From Desulfatitalea sp. BRH_c12 (GTDB lineage: Bacteria; Desulfobacterota; Desulfobacteria; Desulfobacterales; Desulfosarcinaceae), in the NCBI GenBank assembly GCA_000961655.1, contig LADR01000008.1, positions 124,001-188,000 of the forward strand: a DNA stretch of 64,000 nt, read 5' to 3'. The position numbers were made by a program, and so were the translations under genes. Below are positions 8,596-17,760 of this stretch, one piece after another. Position 1 is the first letter of the stretch, and every line of letters starts with the position of its first letter. Under the pieces are notes generated by a model. That model was not told where the DNA came from, searched no databases, and saw only the letters and a list, made by a program, of their open reading frames with translations.

Positions 8596-8917
8596 CTAAA
8601 AATAATAACCGAAGTTGATGTTGAAGCGCGAATTCCAGTCGTCGTTGCCGTTAGTGCCAAAGTCGCCGACCCTATCAGCGCCGTAGTCATCGCCTTCGTT
8701 GCCGATGAAGAGATTGCCGTCGGAAATGGCATAATCGATATAGATGTACCATTCTGCCGCTGGCCATTGCCATGCCGGTGGCATTCATGACACTGTCATT
8801 GAGCTTGGTGCCGTCGGCCGCACGGCCGTCTTTCAGGATAATGCTGTAGTCGTTGTAGAAGGAGATGCTGTCGATCCAGTCGATGCCGGGCGTGGACCAC
8901 GTGTAGGACAGGGCGGA
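8596..8917 (-). pseudogene. 3' remnant of an outer-membrane beta-barrel protein gene, frameshifted
   Basis: Read on the minus strand, an open stretch from 8917 gives alternating beta-strand sequence (SYTWSTPGIDWIDSISFYND, later TGMAMASG). Near 8765 the sense continues in another frame with EWYIYIDYAISDGNL and ends SRFNINFGYYF, a barrel end with the terminal Phe used in outer-membrane insertion. A stop codon at 8918-8920 closes the upstream side, so the 5' part is missing. The fragment keeps its own terminator (8522-8568). Gene decay by truncation plus one frameshift is the simplest reading; a sequencing error could explain the frameshift but not the missing 5' half. Confidence 0.7.
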
Positions 8918-8988
8918 TTATGAACTACTCCTCATATATGGAACTGGCCTGTGTCGCACCGGCACTGGGATTGATATGGAGCCGCATC

Positions 8989-9023
8989 GCAAACAGGCCC
9001 ACGTGCGCGTGCGGCCTGTTTGC
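8989..9023 (-). terminator. Long hairpin after proX
   Basis: A perfect 11-bp stem (GCAAACAGGCC with GGCCTGTTTGC) and a 13-base loop, 19 bases past the proX stop on the minus strand. There is no clear U-tract. It probably marks the 3' end of the proVWX transcript or protects it. Confidence 0.55.
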
Positions 9024-9042
9024 CTGGAACATTCAGCGAACA

Positions 9043-10083
9043 TTATTGAACGGCTTTGCGCGCCTGAGTCAGCCAATCATTCCAACGTTCGGTGTTCTTG
9101 GAAATCCATTCATCCGCATGGCGTTCGATAGCCTTTTGCGATTTCTCCCCTTCGTTCATGAGAGTGTTCTGCTGGTTGATATCGCTGAGTGGCAGGGTAA
9201 AAACTTCGAAGAATTTTTGAGCAGCCGGATTTTTCGCCATGAATTTCTTGTTGGCGACGATACGGATGTCCGAGACCACGAAACCAAGCTTGATGGGATC
9301 GCTGACGGCGCCTTCGATCCCCGTGGCGGTCATGCGGTCTACGGCGGATTTCTGGGAGTCTTTAGGGATGATTTTAGGGACGTTGATCCACATGACGTCC
9401 TGGCCCGGTTTCAGCTTGAAGATAGTCCAGTTGGGCGCCCATGTGTAGAAAAAAATGGGCTGGCCGCTCTTGTAGTTGCCCAGCGCGGAACCCATTCCCG
9501 CTTCATAGGAAGCTTTGCTCGGCGCGATGTAATCGCCCAGATCATACGCCTTCATGTGCCAATCGATCACATTTTCACAGCCCCAACCGGGCGGGCAGGC
9601 GGTCAAGTCTGCTTTGCCGTCACCATTGGCGTCAAAGGCTTTTCGGACCTCCTCGCGTTTGAAATCGTCAAGCGATTTGATGTTGAAGCGCTCGACCTCT
9701 TTTTTGGACACCAGATATCCTTGCAGGCCGCCGGATTTGACGACGTAGCCGTACTTGTCGGCTTTATCGTAGAAATCTTTGGGCAGCTGGCTGTCATGGT
9801 TGGGGAACCACCCATTGGTCCAATAGTCGACATCGCCGAGCGAGACCGATTTGTAGAAGATCGGGTTTTGCAGATCCTTGGGCCGTTTGACAGTATACCC
9901 CAACGCCTCGAGACCACGCCGTACGAGCGCTTCCTGGAAAAAACCGGTGTTCCAGGTGGCGCGCGCCGGTTGTATAGTCACCCCTTCGCCGGGTTGTTTG
10001 GTTTGGGCCGATGCCGCTACGGGCGCGACTGCCAGTGCCGCTCCGATGGCAAAACCGATGATTGCTTTTTTTAAAAACTTCAT
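9043..10083 (-). CDS. proX: Glycine betaine/proline ABC transporter, substrate-binding protein
   Basis: 346 residues with a signal peptide (1-26, ending in ASA-QT), so periplasmic. The sequence follows ProX throughout: early RATWNTGFFQ, Trp-rich segments DYWTNGWFPNHD and FFYTWAPNWTIF that form the aromatic cage for the quaternary ammonium, and CPPGWGCENV. AAGGAG lies 5 bases before the ATG. It is the last gene of marR-proV-proW-proX, with 155 bases separating it from proW. It captures glycine betaine or proline betaine for import under salt stress. Confidence 0.93.
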   Translation of the reverse strand: MKFLKKAIIGFAIGAALAVAPVAASAQTKQPGEGVTIQPARATWNTGFFQEALVRRGLEALGYTVKRPKDLQNPIFYKSVSLGDVDYWTNGWFPNHDSQLPKDFYDKADKYGYVVKSGGLQGYLVSKKEVERFNIKSLDDFKREEVRKAFDANGDGKADLTACPPGWGCENVIDWHMKAYDLGDYIAPSKASYEAGMGSALGNYKSGQPIFFYTWAPNWTIFKLKPGQDVMWINVPKIIPKDSQKSAVDRMTATGIEGAVSDPIKLGFVVSDIRIVANKKFMAKNPAAQKFFEVFTLPLSDINQQNTLMNEGEKSQKAIERHADEWISKNTERWNDWLTQARKAVQ

Positions 10084-10238
10084 GAAATCTCCTTATGTCT
10101 CGAGTGAAGCGTTCGTCCGGACAGGTCATTGCAGTTTTTGCAGGCGTGGGGCACCGTCCGTCGTCCGGGCCGTACCCTCCGCGATACCATATCCACTACG
10201 GGCCTTTTTTCTCTTGCATGTTGAGCCGATTTCAGGGG

Positions 10239-11069
10239 CTATCTTTTTTTGGCCATGGATTGCGTGATCCGATCGAGCACGATGGCCATCAGAACAATGC
10301 CCAACCCGCCGATGACCGCCCGGCCGATATCCAGGGTGTTCAATCCGAGGATGACCGGCGAACCCAGTCCGCCAGCCCCGATCAGGGCGGCGATCACCAC
10401 CATGGAAAGTGCCATCATGATCGTCTGGTTGAGACCGGCCAGAATCGTGGGCATGGCCAATGGGACTTGGACCTGGTGCAAGACCTGCCAGCGGGTCGCC
10501 CCGAACGCCTGGGCTGCCTCGACCAGTTCGGGATGCACCTGGCGAATGCCGAGGCTGGTCAGGCGGATGATCGGCGGTACGGCAAAAATAATCGTAGCCA
10601 GGACACCGGCCACATTCCCGATCGAAAAGAGCATGACAATGGGAACCAGGTAGACAAAGGCCGGCGTGGTCTGCATGGCATCCAACGCAGGCCGCAGCCA
10701 AGCCTGGAACCGGTCGCTGCGACCAGCCAGAATGCCGAGAGGGATACCCGCCAACGCGCAAAAGACCACTGCCGAAAGGACCATGGCCAGCGTGGTCATG
10801 GCATCTTCCCAAAGCCCCAGCAGGCCGATGAATACCATGGCGAAAACCGAAAACAGGGCCAGCCGGATGCCTGAAAAGCGCCAGGCCGCCAAACCGACGA
10901 TCAGCATGACCACCAAGGGTGGCAATGCGTTCAATCCGGCATCGAGACCATTCAAGGTCTGTTCGATCGGCCATTTGACAGCTTGAAAAAAACCGCGATG
11001 ATGATCCACCAGCCATTCGACGGATGTGGAAACCCACTCATCCAGCGGTATGATTTTATCTTCGAACAT
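10239..11069 (-). CDS. proW: Glycine betaine/proline ABC transporter, permease
   Basis: 276 residues from ATG 11069 (GGAG 6 bases upstream; a GTG at 11081 is less well placed). Hydrophobic segments run from about residue 60 on. The permease loop motif that docks on ProV is present (EAAQAFGATRWQVLHQVQVP, the EAA motif). It lies between proV (60 bases upstream) and proX. Forms the membrane channel of the betaine importer. Confidence 0.93.
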   Translation of the reverse strand: MFEDKIIPLDEWVSTSVEWLVDHHRGFFQAVKWPIEQTLNGLDAGLNALPPLVVMLIVGLAAWRFSGIRLALFSVFAMVFIGLLGLWEDAMTTLAMVLSAVVFCALAGIPLGILAGRSDRFQAWLRPALDAMQTTPAFVYLVPIVMLFSIGNVAGVLATIIFAVPPIIRLTSLGIRQVHPELVEAAQAFGATRWQVLHQVQVPLAMPTILAGLNQTIMMALSMVVIAALIGAGGLGSPVILGLNTLDIGRAVIGGLGIVLMAIVLDRITQSMAKKR

Positions 11070-11129
11070 GATTGACTCCACATTTTAGTTGAAAAAGCGC
11101 ACCCGATTCGCGGCGTGCAGCGCCCCCGG

Positions 11130-12389
11130 TCAGGCCGCGTGGTCTTCGGTGTGCTCTTCGTCTTCGGTAGCGCCTTCCTCGATTTGCCGCTCGGTGCGGT
11201 GCAGGGTTTTCAGGAAACGGTTCTTTGAAACCACGCCTTTGAAGACATCGTTTTCATCCACCACCGGTACCGGCCATTTGTTAGAGGCCACCTCCGGCAG
11301 GATGGCCTGCATGGAGTCATCCACGCGCACGGGCCGCGCATCGGGCAGGTAGGCTCGTTCGATCGAGCGGTCGCCTGAATTTTGCTCAAGCACCTCACGC
11401 AGGGATTCGGAAGAAACGACACCCAGGAAGCGGTGCTTGGCATCCAGGACATAGCCGTGATCGCGTTCGCTGCCGCTGAGCAGTTCGTGGGCCGAACGCA
11501 GACTGCCGGTTTTGGTTTTGATAATGGTGGGATGGGTATCGCGAACAATGTCGCCGGCTGATATCACGTGGGTCGGATCCACCCCCCGGAAGAAGGCGCG
11601 TACATAATCATCGGCCGGGTTCTGCAGGATTTCTTCCGGTGTGCCCACTTGGACAACGCGCCCGCCTTCCATGATGGCGATACGGTCGCCGATGCGCAGG
11701 GCCTCGTCCAGGTCGTGGGAAATAAAGACGACTGTACGTTGTTCCTGATCTTGCAGTTTCAGCAGTTGATCCTGCATTTCGGTGCGTATTAAAGGATCGA
11801 GTGCCGAGAAAGCCTCGTCCATCAACAGAATCTCCGGGTCCACGGCCAACGCACGCGCCAGTCCCACCCGCTGCTTCATGCCGCCGCTGAGCTGGTCCGG
11901 CAAGGACTTCTCCCAGCCGCTGAGCCCCACTTGTTCCAGGGCCTCCATGGCGCGTTGCTGCCGCTGGTCCGGTTCCATCCCGGCCAGCTTCAACCCGAAT
12001 GCCGCGTTATCCAGAACACTGAGGTGGGGCATCAGGGCGAAAGATTGAAACACCATGCTCATGGTCTGTAGCCGAAACCGGACCAATTCGTTGGGCGACA
12101 TGGACACCACATTGCGGCCGCTCACGATCACTTCGCCGGCGCTAGGTTCGATCAGGCGGTTGAGCATGCGCACGAGGGTGGATTTGCCTGAACCCGAAAG
12201 GCCCATGATCACGAAAATTTCACCGGGATATATCTCGAAGCTGGCATCCTGGACACCGACGGTCATACCGGTTTTTCCCAGGATGACTTCTTTGCTGTGA
12301 CCTTCAGCCAGCATGACCATCGCGCGCTGAGGTTGCGGGCCGAAGATCTTGTAGAGATTTTTTACACTTATTTTGGCATCGGGTTCCAT
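11130..12389 (-). CDS. proV: Glycine betaine/proline ABC transporter, ATPase with CBS domains
   Basis: 419 residues from ATG 12389 (GGAG 5 bases upstream; the open frame extends to 12455 into marR). Walker A GLSGSGKST is at 63-71, followed by the signature LSGGMKQRVGLARAL and Walker B ILLMDEAFSALDP. The C-terminal part (about 270-400) carries two CBS modules, which sense ionic strength in this transporter class. It drives betaine import with ProW and ProX. The gene starts 23 bases after marR, so the regulator and transporter are probably co-transcribed. Confidence 0.93.
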   Translation of the reverse strand: MEPDAKISVKNLYKIFGPQPQRAMVMLAEGHSKEVILGKTGMTVGVQDASFEIYPGEIFVIMGLSGSGKSTLVRMLNRLIEPSAGEVIVSGRNVVSMSPNELVRFRLQTMSMVFQSFALMPHLSVLDNAAFGLKLAGMEPDQRQQRAMEALEQVGLSGWEKSLPDQLSGGMKQRVGLARALAVDPEILLMDEAFSALDPLIRTEMQDQLLKLQDQEQRTVVFISHDLDEALRIGDRIAIMEGGRVVQVGTPEEILQNPADDYVRAFFRGVDPTHVISAGDIVRDTHPTIIKTKTGSLRSAHELLSGSERDHGYVLDAKHRFLGVVSSESLREVLEQNSGDRSIERAYLPDARPVRVDDSMQAILPEVASNKWPVPVVDENDVFKGVVSKNRFLKTLHRTERQIEEGATEDEEHTEDHAA

Positions 12390-12411
12390 TCTATCTCCAT
12401 TGTTCCCGGCA

Positions 12412-12903
12412 TTATTCCGGGGCTTTGATTTGATCCGCACTGACGTCGGCGCCAAAAGGCCATACGGGCAGGGGCGGTGCTTCCATCATGTGCACCAGGC
12501 TTTTAAGGATGGTATCGATCTGTTCCTGCTCCGCCTCATCCAATGCAGCCAGGCTGGTGCTGAAACGCTCCTGCAGCGGCCAGGGCATGTCGTTGGCCAT
12601 GCGGGCACCCTTTTCTGTCAGGCGCACTTTCATTTTACGCCTATCCTCGGTACTGCGCTCACGGCTGATCAGGCCTTTGTCGAAAAGGCGATCGATGATG
12701 CCGGTCACGGTGGCCTGGCTCAAGTAAACCGCCCGGGCCAGCGCACCTAAGGTCATCTCCTCTTCGAGCAGCAGCTGTCGCAGGCATACCAGCTGCGGAA
12801 CGGTCAACTCGTATTTGCTGCCGAGCTGCTTGTTGTGCTGATCGATGGAACGAATGATTCGGCGCAGCGACAGAAGAATGCTGCCCGCATAATCGGTTTT
12901 CAT
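12412..12903 (-). CDS. MarR family transcriptional regulator
   Basis: 163 residues from ATG 12903 (GGAGG 4 bases upstream). The winged-helix region spans about 30-115 with TLGALARAVYLSQATVTGII as helix-turn-helix and EDRRKMKVRLTEKG as the wing. It is the first gene of the proVWX operon and probably controls it, as EctR/CosR-type MarR proteins do for osmolyte genes in other bacteria (established for those; inference here). I did not find a clear palindromic site in the short upstream region. Confidence 0.85.
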   Translation of the reverse strand: MKTDYAGSILLSLRRIIRSIDQHNKQLGSKYELTVPQLVCLRQLLLEEEMTLGALARAVYLSQATVTGIIDRLFDKGLISRERSTEDRRKMKVRLTEKGARMANDMPWPLQERFSTSLAALDEAEQEQIDTILKSLVHMMEAPPLPVWPFGADVSADQIKAPE

Positions 12904-13072
12904 GGAGCCTCCGGGGCGTCCCGCCCGCTGTGAAAATAGTACGCAGCCAGACAATACTTAGAGTACGAAATGTTAAACCATAAACCTTTTAACCTAGAAG
13001 CATTATTATGTCAACTTACCGAAAAGAACTCGCTTCCGCGAATGTTCTTGACGCAAAAGGCGGGAAGTTTTA

Positions 13073-13090
13073 TGAATGACGCGTCAGTCA
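13073..13090. promoter_or_regulatory. Palindromic operator before the TetR gene
   Basis: The 18 bases TGAATGACGCGTCAGTCA form a near-perfect inverted repeat (one mismatched pair) centred on ACGCGT. The same element recurs before the RND gene at 13909-13926. Its position about 90 bases before the TetR start suggests autoregulation. Confidence 0.75.
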
Positions 13091-13177
13091 TTTGATGACT
13101 GGCAATCAACTCTCAAAATTTCTATGGACCGTTGTCGCCCGGTGCGGTCATCGGAAGGACCATGTCACGGGGGTTGC

Positions 13178-13783
13178 ATGATAACGCGCCAGGAACGAAC
13201 GCAACAGCAGATAGTATCCGCGGCCATCGATATGTTCGATGAAAAGGGTTTTCAAAAGACCCGCGTGTCGGACATTGTGGCCAAAGCCGGGGTGGCCCAG
13301 GGCACTTTTTATCTCTATTTCAAATCCAAAGAAGAGATTTTTCTGGGCATATGCCTGGAATTCGTTAAACTTTTTTCCTCATTTCTCGAAGATGCCAGCG
13401 ATCTGTTTGCCGGGAGCTCTTATGGGGAAGTTCGCCAGAATGTGCTCAGTTTTAATCGTGAGTTGATCCGGTTGTATACCGTCAACATTAAAGCAGCCAG
13501 AATTCTGTTTCGCGAGGGCGCCAGTTCGCATGGGCCGTTCAAACCGGTCTACGATCGTATTTATACCCAATTCATCGATATCGTGCGTGACCGCCTGGAA
13601 CAAAATCGCGCAACGGGGTATGTGAATTTCGAGGATGCGGAAACCGAGGCCACATTTTTGATCGGTCTGTTTGAGCGCAGCCTTTTTTATTTCATCGACG
13701 TCAAGCAAAATATCGATATCGAGGCGCTGAGCCGCCGGATGACCGATTTTATCATGGGTGGATTATCCAAATACCGAACATGA
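13178..13783 (+). CDS. TetR family transcriptional regulator
   Basis: 201 residues from ATG 13178 (GGGGG 4 bases upstream; an upstream extension to 13076 would run across the operator). The N-terminal helix-turn-helix is canonical: QIVSAAIDMFDEKGFQKTRV, then DIVAKAGVAQGTFYLYFKSK. The C-terminal ligand domain is variable. A terminator follows at 13861-13897 and the RND exporter gene starts 168 bases later. Shared palindromes before both genes make it the likely repressor of the efflux-like cluster. Confidence 0.9.
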   Translation: MITRQERTQQQIVSAAIDMFDEKGFQKTRVSDIVAKAGVAQGTFYLYFKSKEEIFLGICLEFVKLFSSFLEDASDLFAGSSYGEVRQNVLSFNRELIRLYTVNIKAARILFREGASSHGPFKPVYDRIYTQFIDIVRDRLEQNRATGYVNFEDAETEATFLIGLFERSLFYFIDVKQNIDIEALSRRMTDFIMGGLSKYRT

Positions 13784-13860
13784 ACCGTCGCCGAAGTTAT
13801 ATTGTGGCGCTGATTCTAAGGTTTAACGCCTAATACCATTCTTTATCGAATGCCGATCAT

Positions 13861-13897
13861 GCCGACCACCGGTATTTGCTGGAGGTCGGCCTTTTTT
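13861..13897 (+). terminator. Rho-independent terminator of the TetR gene
   Basis: Stem GCCGACC/GGTCGGC followed directly by CTTTTTT, 78 bases past the TetR stop. It separates the regulator transcript from the exporter operon, whose operator starts 12 bases further. Confidence 0.8.
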
Positions 13898-13908
13898 GAA
13901 AACAAAAA

Positions 13909-13926
13909 TGACTGACGCGTCAGTCG
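13909..13926. promoter_or_regulatory. Palindromic operator before the RND exporter gene
   Basis: TGACTGACGCGTCAGTCG contains a perfect 16-base inverted repeat (GACTGACG/CGTCAGTC) and matches the element before the TetR gene. It lies 26 bases before the exporter start codon, a position where bound repressor would block transcription. Confidence 0.8.
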
Positions 13927-13951
13927 GCCCGCCGGTCCGGTTTGGAGGAAA

Positions 13952-16942
13952 GTGAAAACAAGGGACAAAAGGGAACGCAATCGGGAAGGGACGGCCCGCC
14001 CTCGGGGCAGCGTCAGGCGCAGGCAGATCTCGGACTGGCTGATGCCGGTCGTGATCCGGTGTCGAATGGTGGTCCTGCTTGTCACTGCTGTATCGGTTCT
14101 GGCGGCTTGGGCCATACCGCGCCTGGTCATCCAAAATGACCTCATGTTCATGCTGCCGGAGGGAAACAACGCCAAATTGGGTTATCAGGATGCGGAAGAG
14201 ACATTCGGCAACTCCGGCGGCATTGCCATCGCCATTACGTCGCCAGAGGGCATCTACCAGACCGACCTGCTTACGCGTGTGCGCGCGTTGAGCTCAGCCT
14301 GCCGGGAACTCAATATTCGGATTCCGGCCGGTCAATTAGCAGCGCAATTGGGACTGCCGCCAGACAAATCCCTGGCCCTGGCCGGTCTGTTGCAGAACTT
14401 GTCGGGTGATCCCGATTTTACCGCCGCCATGCTGGCGCGAACCATGGCTGCCCCGGATGATCTGGCGGAAGCGCTCACCGACGCATTGCCCGTGTTCATC
14501 GAAATCGAAGACAGGCACACGTTTTCACGCGAACTGGCGGACAACTTGACGGCCATGGCGGCATCCAATCCCAAATTGGCTGGGGAACTCTTCACTTTTG
14601 CCCGGCAGACAACGGACATGCGTGGCCGTTTTCATAGTGTTTGGATAGAGCAGGTGGTCTCAGTGACCGAAACCAACACCGTCTGGCCAGAATTTACGGA
14701 TCATACGGGTATCGTGAGTGCCCTGGCGCCCTTTGATTTGACCGGACCGGATCTGGCGCGGTTTGCGGACATTTTACTGGAAGCCGGTGCCACGCGCGCG
14801 GATCTCATCATGGCCTATCCGGCGTCTGAGCTGAAAAGCGCGGGTGTTTCAAAAGCATTCCGTGATTCGCTGGCACGTCACCTGACCCGCGAGGCAGCCC
14901 TTGTCCTTGAACAGGCCATGAGCGACGCCCCGAAACAGATTCGGGTGGCCGACCTTGTCTCCCGGGAAATAACCGCCGACAGCATGGAGGGGGTGCGCAC
15001 GCGCCTGAACGGCTGGCCCTTTTTTGAAAAGAGCCTCTATAGCAAGGATGAAAAAAGCCTGCTGGTGGTCGTGCGATCCACGCCAAACCTGGATCAACCC
15101 AATCGGGAGCGGGTCCTGGAAGCCATCAAGGCCGAAGTCGCCCAAATGTTCTCCGACGGCCGATATATAATCAACATGGCCGGCTACGCTGTGGTCGACG
15201 AAGCCGTGGCCCAAGGCATGATCCAGGATGTCGCGCGCCTTTTTCCGATGGTGATCGCCGTGGTCGTGCTCTTTCTTTTCTTTTCGTTTCGTAATGTACC
15301 CGGGGTTTTCTATCCTCTGCTCACAGTGCTGATCGCCGTGGCCTGGTGCATCGGTGTTATGTCCGGCTTGAAGGTGCCGCTGTCGGTGGTCGGCACGGCC
15401 ATGCCCGTTCTGCTGGTCGCGGTCGGCTCGGCCTACGGGATCCACCTGGTCCACTATTTTTCCCAACATCATGGCGGCCGGTCGGATCGCCGCCGTGCGG
15501 TGGCCGAGACCCTGGATGGCACCGGCCGGGGCGTGGTCATGGCCGGACTGACCACCGTGGCCGGATTTGCTTCCCTGGCGTTCAACGATATTGTGCCGCT
15601 GCGCGATTTCGGGCTTTTCACGGCGCTGGGCGTTTTATTTGCCCTGTTGGTGTCGCTGGTCTTGATTCCGGCGCTGCTGGCGCGTTTTGGCGTACGAGCC
15701 CCATCCCGGCAGTCTGGAGGGTTCGTCCAGTTTTTCGACAGGCTGTCCAGCAGGCTGATCGTTGCCATCAGCCGCTACGCTTGTCGGAAACCTGCCAGGG
15801 TCACAATGGTGACCGGTGTCGTTTTGCTGGGAGCGGTCGTTTGTTTTTCAGGTCTGCGAGTGGAGATGAACAACATTGCCTTCTTCAAAAGGGATTCGGA
15901 CATCCGTCAGGCTGACGCATTTATCAACCAGGCGTTTGCCGGCACGGTCAATATCCGGGTTGTTTTTCGCGCATCCGAAGATTATGGCGTGATCGATCCG
16001 CAGGTCCTCGACACCATGCAGCACATCGCCCGGACCGTCCAAAAACGCCATCCTGAAATAGGCAAAACCCTTTCGGTGATCGATCTGATCTGTAAAATGA
16101 ACCAGGCTTTTTACTTCAACGATCCATCCTACTATCGTCTGCCGGCCGCATCGGATCTGGCCGGCGATCGGACCGAAGAGGCCTTGAAGTCGCATGTGGC
16201 TTCGTACATCGATAAATTTCAACGCTCGGATGCGCGCTCGTTTATCGACGCGGCCAAGCGCGAAACCGTGCTGATCCTTCAGGTCAATACAGCCTCGAGT
16301 TCGGTATCCCGAAAGATTGTTCGATCCTTACAGGATATGCTCGAAAGCCCACTGGGGGATACCCTGCGCCAAAAGGGGGTTCAGGTCCAGATCACCGGCA
16401 TTGGGGCACTTTACCTGGAATCAGAACGTCTGATCGTCAACGGCCAGTTGCGTTCCATTGCGGTCTCCGTGGTGATCGTTCTTTTGATGGTGGCCTTTAT
16501 CATGCGTTCAGTGACCTACGGGCTGCTGGCGGTGCTCCCGCTGTGTGTTTCCATAGGCATCAATTTCGGAGTCATGGGGCTGTTGGATATTCCCCTGGAT
16601 GCCGCCACGGCCATCTCAGCGTGTGTGGCCATCGGCATTGGCATCGACTACGGCGTGCATTATCTGAACCGCTATCGGATTGTGCGCGCCGCCGGCAAAG
16701 AACACCAGGAGGCCGCCTTGTTGACGGCCGCCACCACCGGGGGCGCCATCTGCATCAATGCCTTTGCCGTGACCGCGGGATTTTCGGTCCTGTTGTTTTC
16801 GGCTTTCGTCCCGCTGATCCATCTGGGATTCCTGATCGCCCTGACCATGCTGACATCGTCAGCCGGTGCTCTGATCCTGCTGCCGGCGGTTCTGACCCTG
16901 GCCCAACGATTCGAACCCACGTCTTCAATCCACAAGGAGTAA
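13952..16942 (+). CDS. RND superfamily exporter, MMPL type
   Basis: 996 residues from GTG 13952, with GGAGG just upstream (spacing only 3; in-frame ATGs downstream are less likely because the first membrane helix would be lost). Two repeats of one helix, a large periplasmic domain and a five-helix block are visible (helices near 35-57, 430-580, 620-640 and 830-985). GIGIDYGVHYLNRYR marks the second sterol-sensing-like helix of COG1033 exporters. These proteins move lipids or hydrophobic compounds to the periplasm. Followed directly by a LolA-like protein gene and a barrel gene, so it may form part of an envelope lipid export route. Probably repressed by the TetR protein upstream. Confidence 0.88.
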   Translation: MKTRDKRERNREGTARPRGSVRRRQISDWLMPVVIRCRMVVLLVTAVSVLAAWAIPRLVIQNDLMFMLPEGNNAKLGYQDAEETFGNSGGIAIAITSPEGIYQTDLLTRVRALSSACRELNIRIPAGQLAAQLGLPPDKSLALAGLLQNLSGDPDFTAAMLARTMAAPDDLAEALTDALPVFIEIEDRHTFSRELADNLTAMAASNPKLAGELFTFARQTTDMRGRFHSVWIEQVVSVTETNTVWPEFTDHTGIVSALAPFDLTGPDLARFADILLEAGATRADLIMAYPASELKSAGVSKAFRDSLARHLTREAALVLEQAMSDAPKQIRVADLVSREITADSMEGVRTRLNGWPFFEKSLYSKDEKSLLVVVRSTPNLDQPNRERVLEAIKAEVAQMFSDGRYIINMAGYAVVDEAVAQGMIQDVARLFPMVIAVVVLFLFFSFRNVPGVFYPLLTVLIAVAWCIGVMSGLKVPLSVVGTAMPVLLVAVGSAYGIHLVHYFSQHHGGRSDRRRAVAETLDGTGRGVVMAGLTTVAGFASLAFNDIVPLRDFGLFTALGVLFALLVSLVLIPALLARFGVRAPSRQSGGFVQFFDRLSSRLIVAISRYACRKPARVTMVTGVVLLGAVVCFSGLRVEMNNIAFFKRDSDIRQADAFINQAFAGTVNIRVVFRASEDYGVIDPQVLDTMQHIARTVQKRHPEIGKTLSVIDLICKMNQAFYFNDPSYYRLPAASDLAGDRTEEALKSHVASYIDKFQRSDARSFIDAAKRETVLILQVNTASSSVSRKIVRSLQDMLESPLGDTLRQKGVQVQITGIGALYLESERLIVNGQLRSIAVSVVIVLLMVAFIMRSVTYGLLAVLPLCVSIGINFGVMGLLDIPLDAATAISACVAIGIGIDYGVHYLNRYRIVRAAGKEHQEAALLTAATTGGAICINAFAVTAGFSVLLFSAFVPLIHLGFLIALTMLTSSAGALILLPAVLTLAQRFEPTSSIHKE

Positions 16943-16947
16943 CGCCC

Positions 16948-17760
16948 ATGCGAAGAAAAATGACCTTGCTTGTACTGCTGCTCATGACCGTCGTCCTGCC
17001 TGCCAATGCGGCCGATATCGGTCCGTACGCCGAAGATAGCGCCGCATCCGATGGGCGGCTTATTTACGATAATGTCAAACACATCAATCGACCGCGAAAG
17101 GATCGGGTGGTGTATTCGCAGATGATCCTCAAGTCCGGCGATGCGGTCAGCGACCGGCGCAAGGTGATCATCAAGGAAAAAACATACGGCGGTCTGAGCC
17201 GTGGCGTTTTTCGTTTCACCGATTCCATGAAACGCGGACTGACCTTCCTGACGATCGAAACCCATGGCAACAATAACGACCAGTATCTGTACGTGCCTGC
17301 CATCGGGCGACCTCGTCAGGTCGCCTCTCAGGACCGACAGAACAACTTTGAGGATACCGATCTGACCAATGAAGATCTTGGTGGCCTGAAGCTGGATGAT
17401 TACACCTATCTGCGGGGCAAGGACACCGTCATCAATGAGCGCCCCAGCTTCAAGGTAACCGCCACTGCCAAAGCGGCCGACGCACGCTTTCCCCGACGGA
17501 TCAGCTGGATCGACCAGCAGACTTTCGTTCCGCTGCAAATCAAGATCTACAATAAGGACAACAAACTCGCTCGTGTCGTGGTTGCCGGAGATGTCCGCGC
17601 CCTTGGCGGCATTTACATTCCTTTCAAAACCGTCGCCAAGGATCTGCTTCAAAACCATACCACTATTTTAGAAGTCGTGCGTGCCGAGGTGGACAGTGGG
17701 ATTGATGAGCTGGTTTTTGACAAGGAGGAAATGGGGGCGCCATGGAAGGAAAATTTCTAA
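16948..17760 (+). CDS. LolA-like outer membrane lipoprotein-sorting protein
   Basis: 270 residues from ATG 16948, with AAGGAG 8 bases upstream and 5 bases after the exporter stop. A signal peptide ends at ANA-AD (about residue 22). The mature part matches the COG2834-type periplasmic carrier fold: DRRKVIIKEKTYGG, FLTIETHGNNNDQYLYVPAIG, then DYTYLRGKD. Members of this group occur next to MMPL exporters and are thought to shuttle a lipid or lipoprotein cargo between membranes. Co-transcribed with the genes on both sides. Confidence 0.8.
   Translation: MRRKMTLLVLLLMTVVLPANAADIGPYAEDSAASDGRLIYDNVKHINRPRKDRVVYSQMILKSGDAVSDRRKVIIKEKTYGGLSRGVFRFTDSMKRGLTFLTIETHGNNNDQYLYVPAIGRPRQVASQDRQNNFEDTDLTNEDLGGLKLDDYTYLRGKDTVINERPSFKVTATAKAADARFPRRISWIDQQTFVPLQIKIYNKDNKLARVVVAGDVRALGGIYIPFKTVAKDLLQNHTTILEVVRAEVDSGIDELVFDKEEMGAPWKENF

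Noticed and set aside
8918-10074. Long plus-strand open frame of 384 codons from 8920
   Set aside because: It lies opposite proX and is an antisense shadow of a well-supported gene.
12390-12455. N-terminal extension of ProV
   Set aside because: The extension overlaps marR; ATG 12389 has the better ribosome site and the family start.
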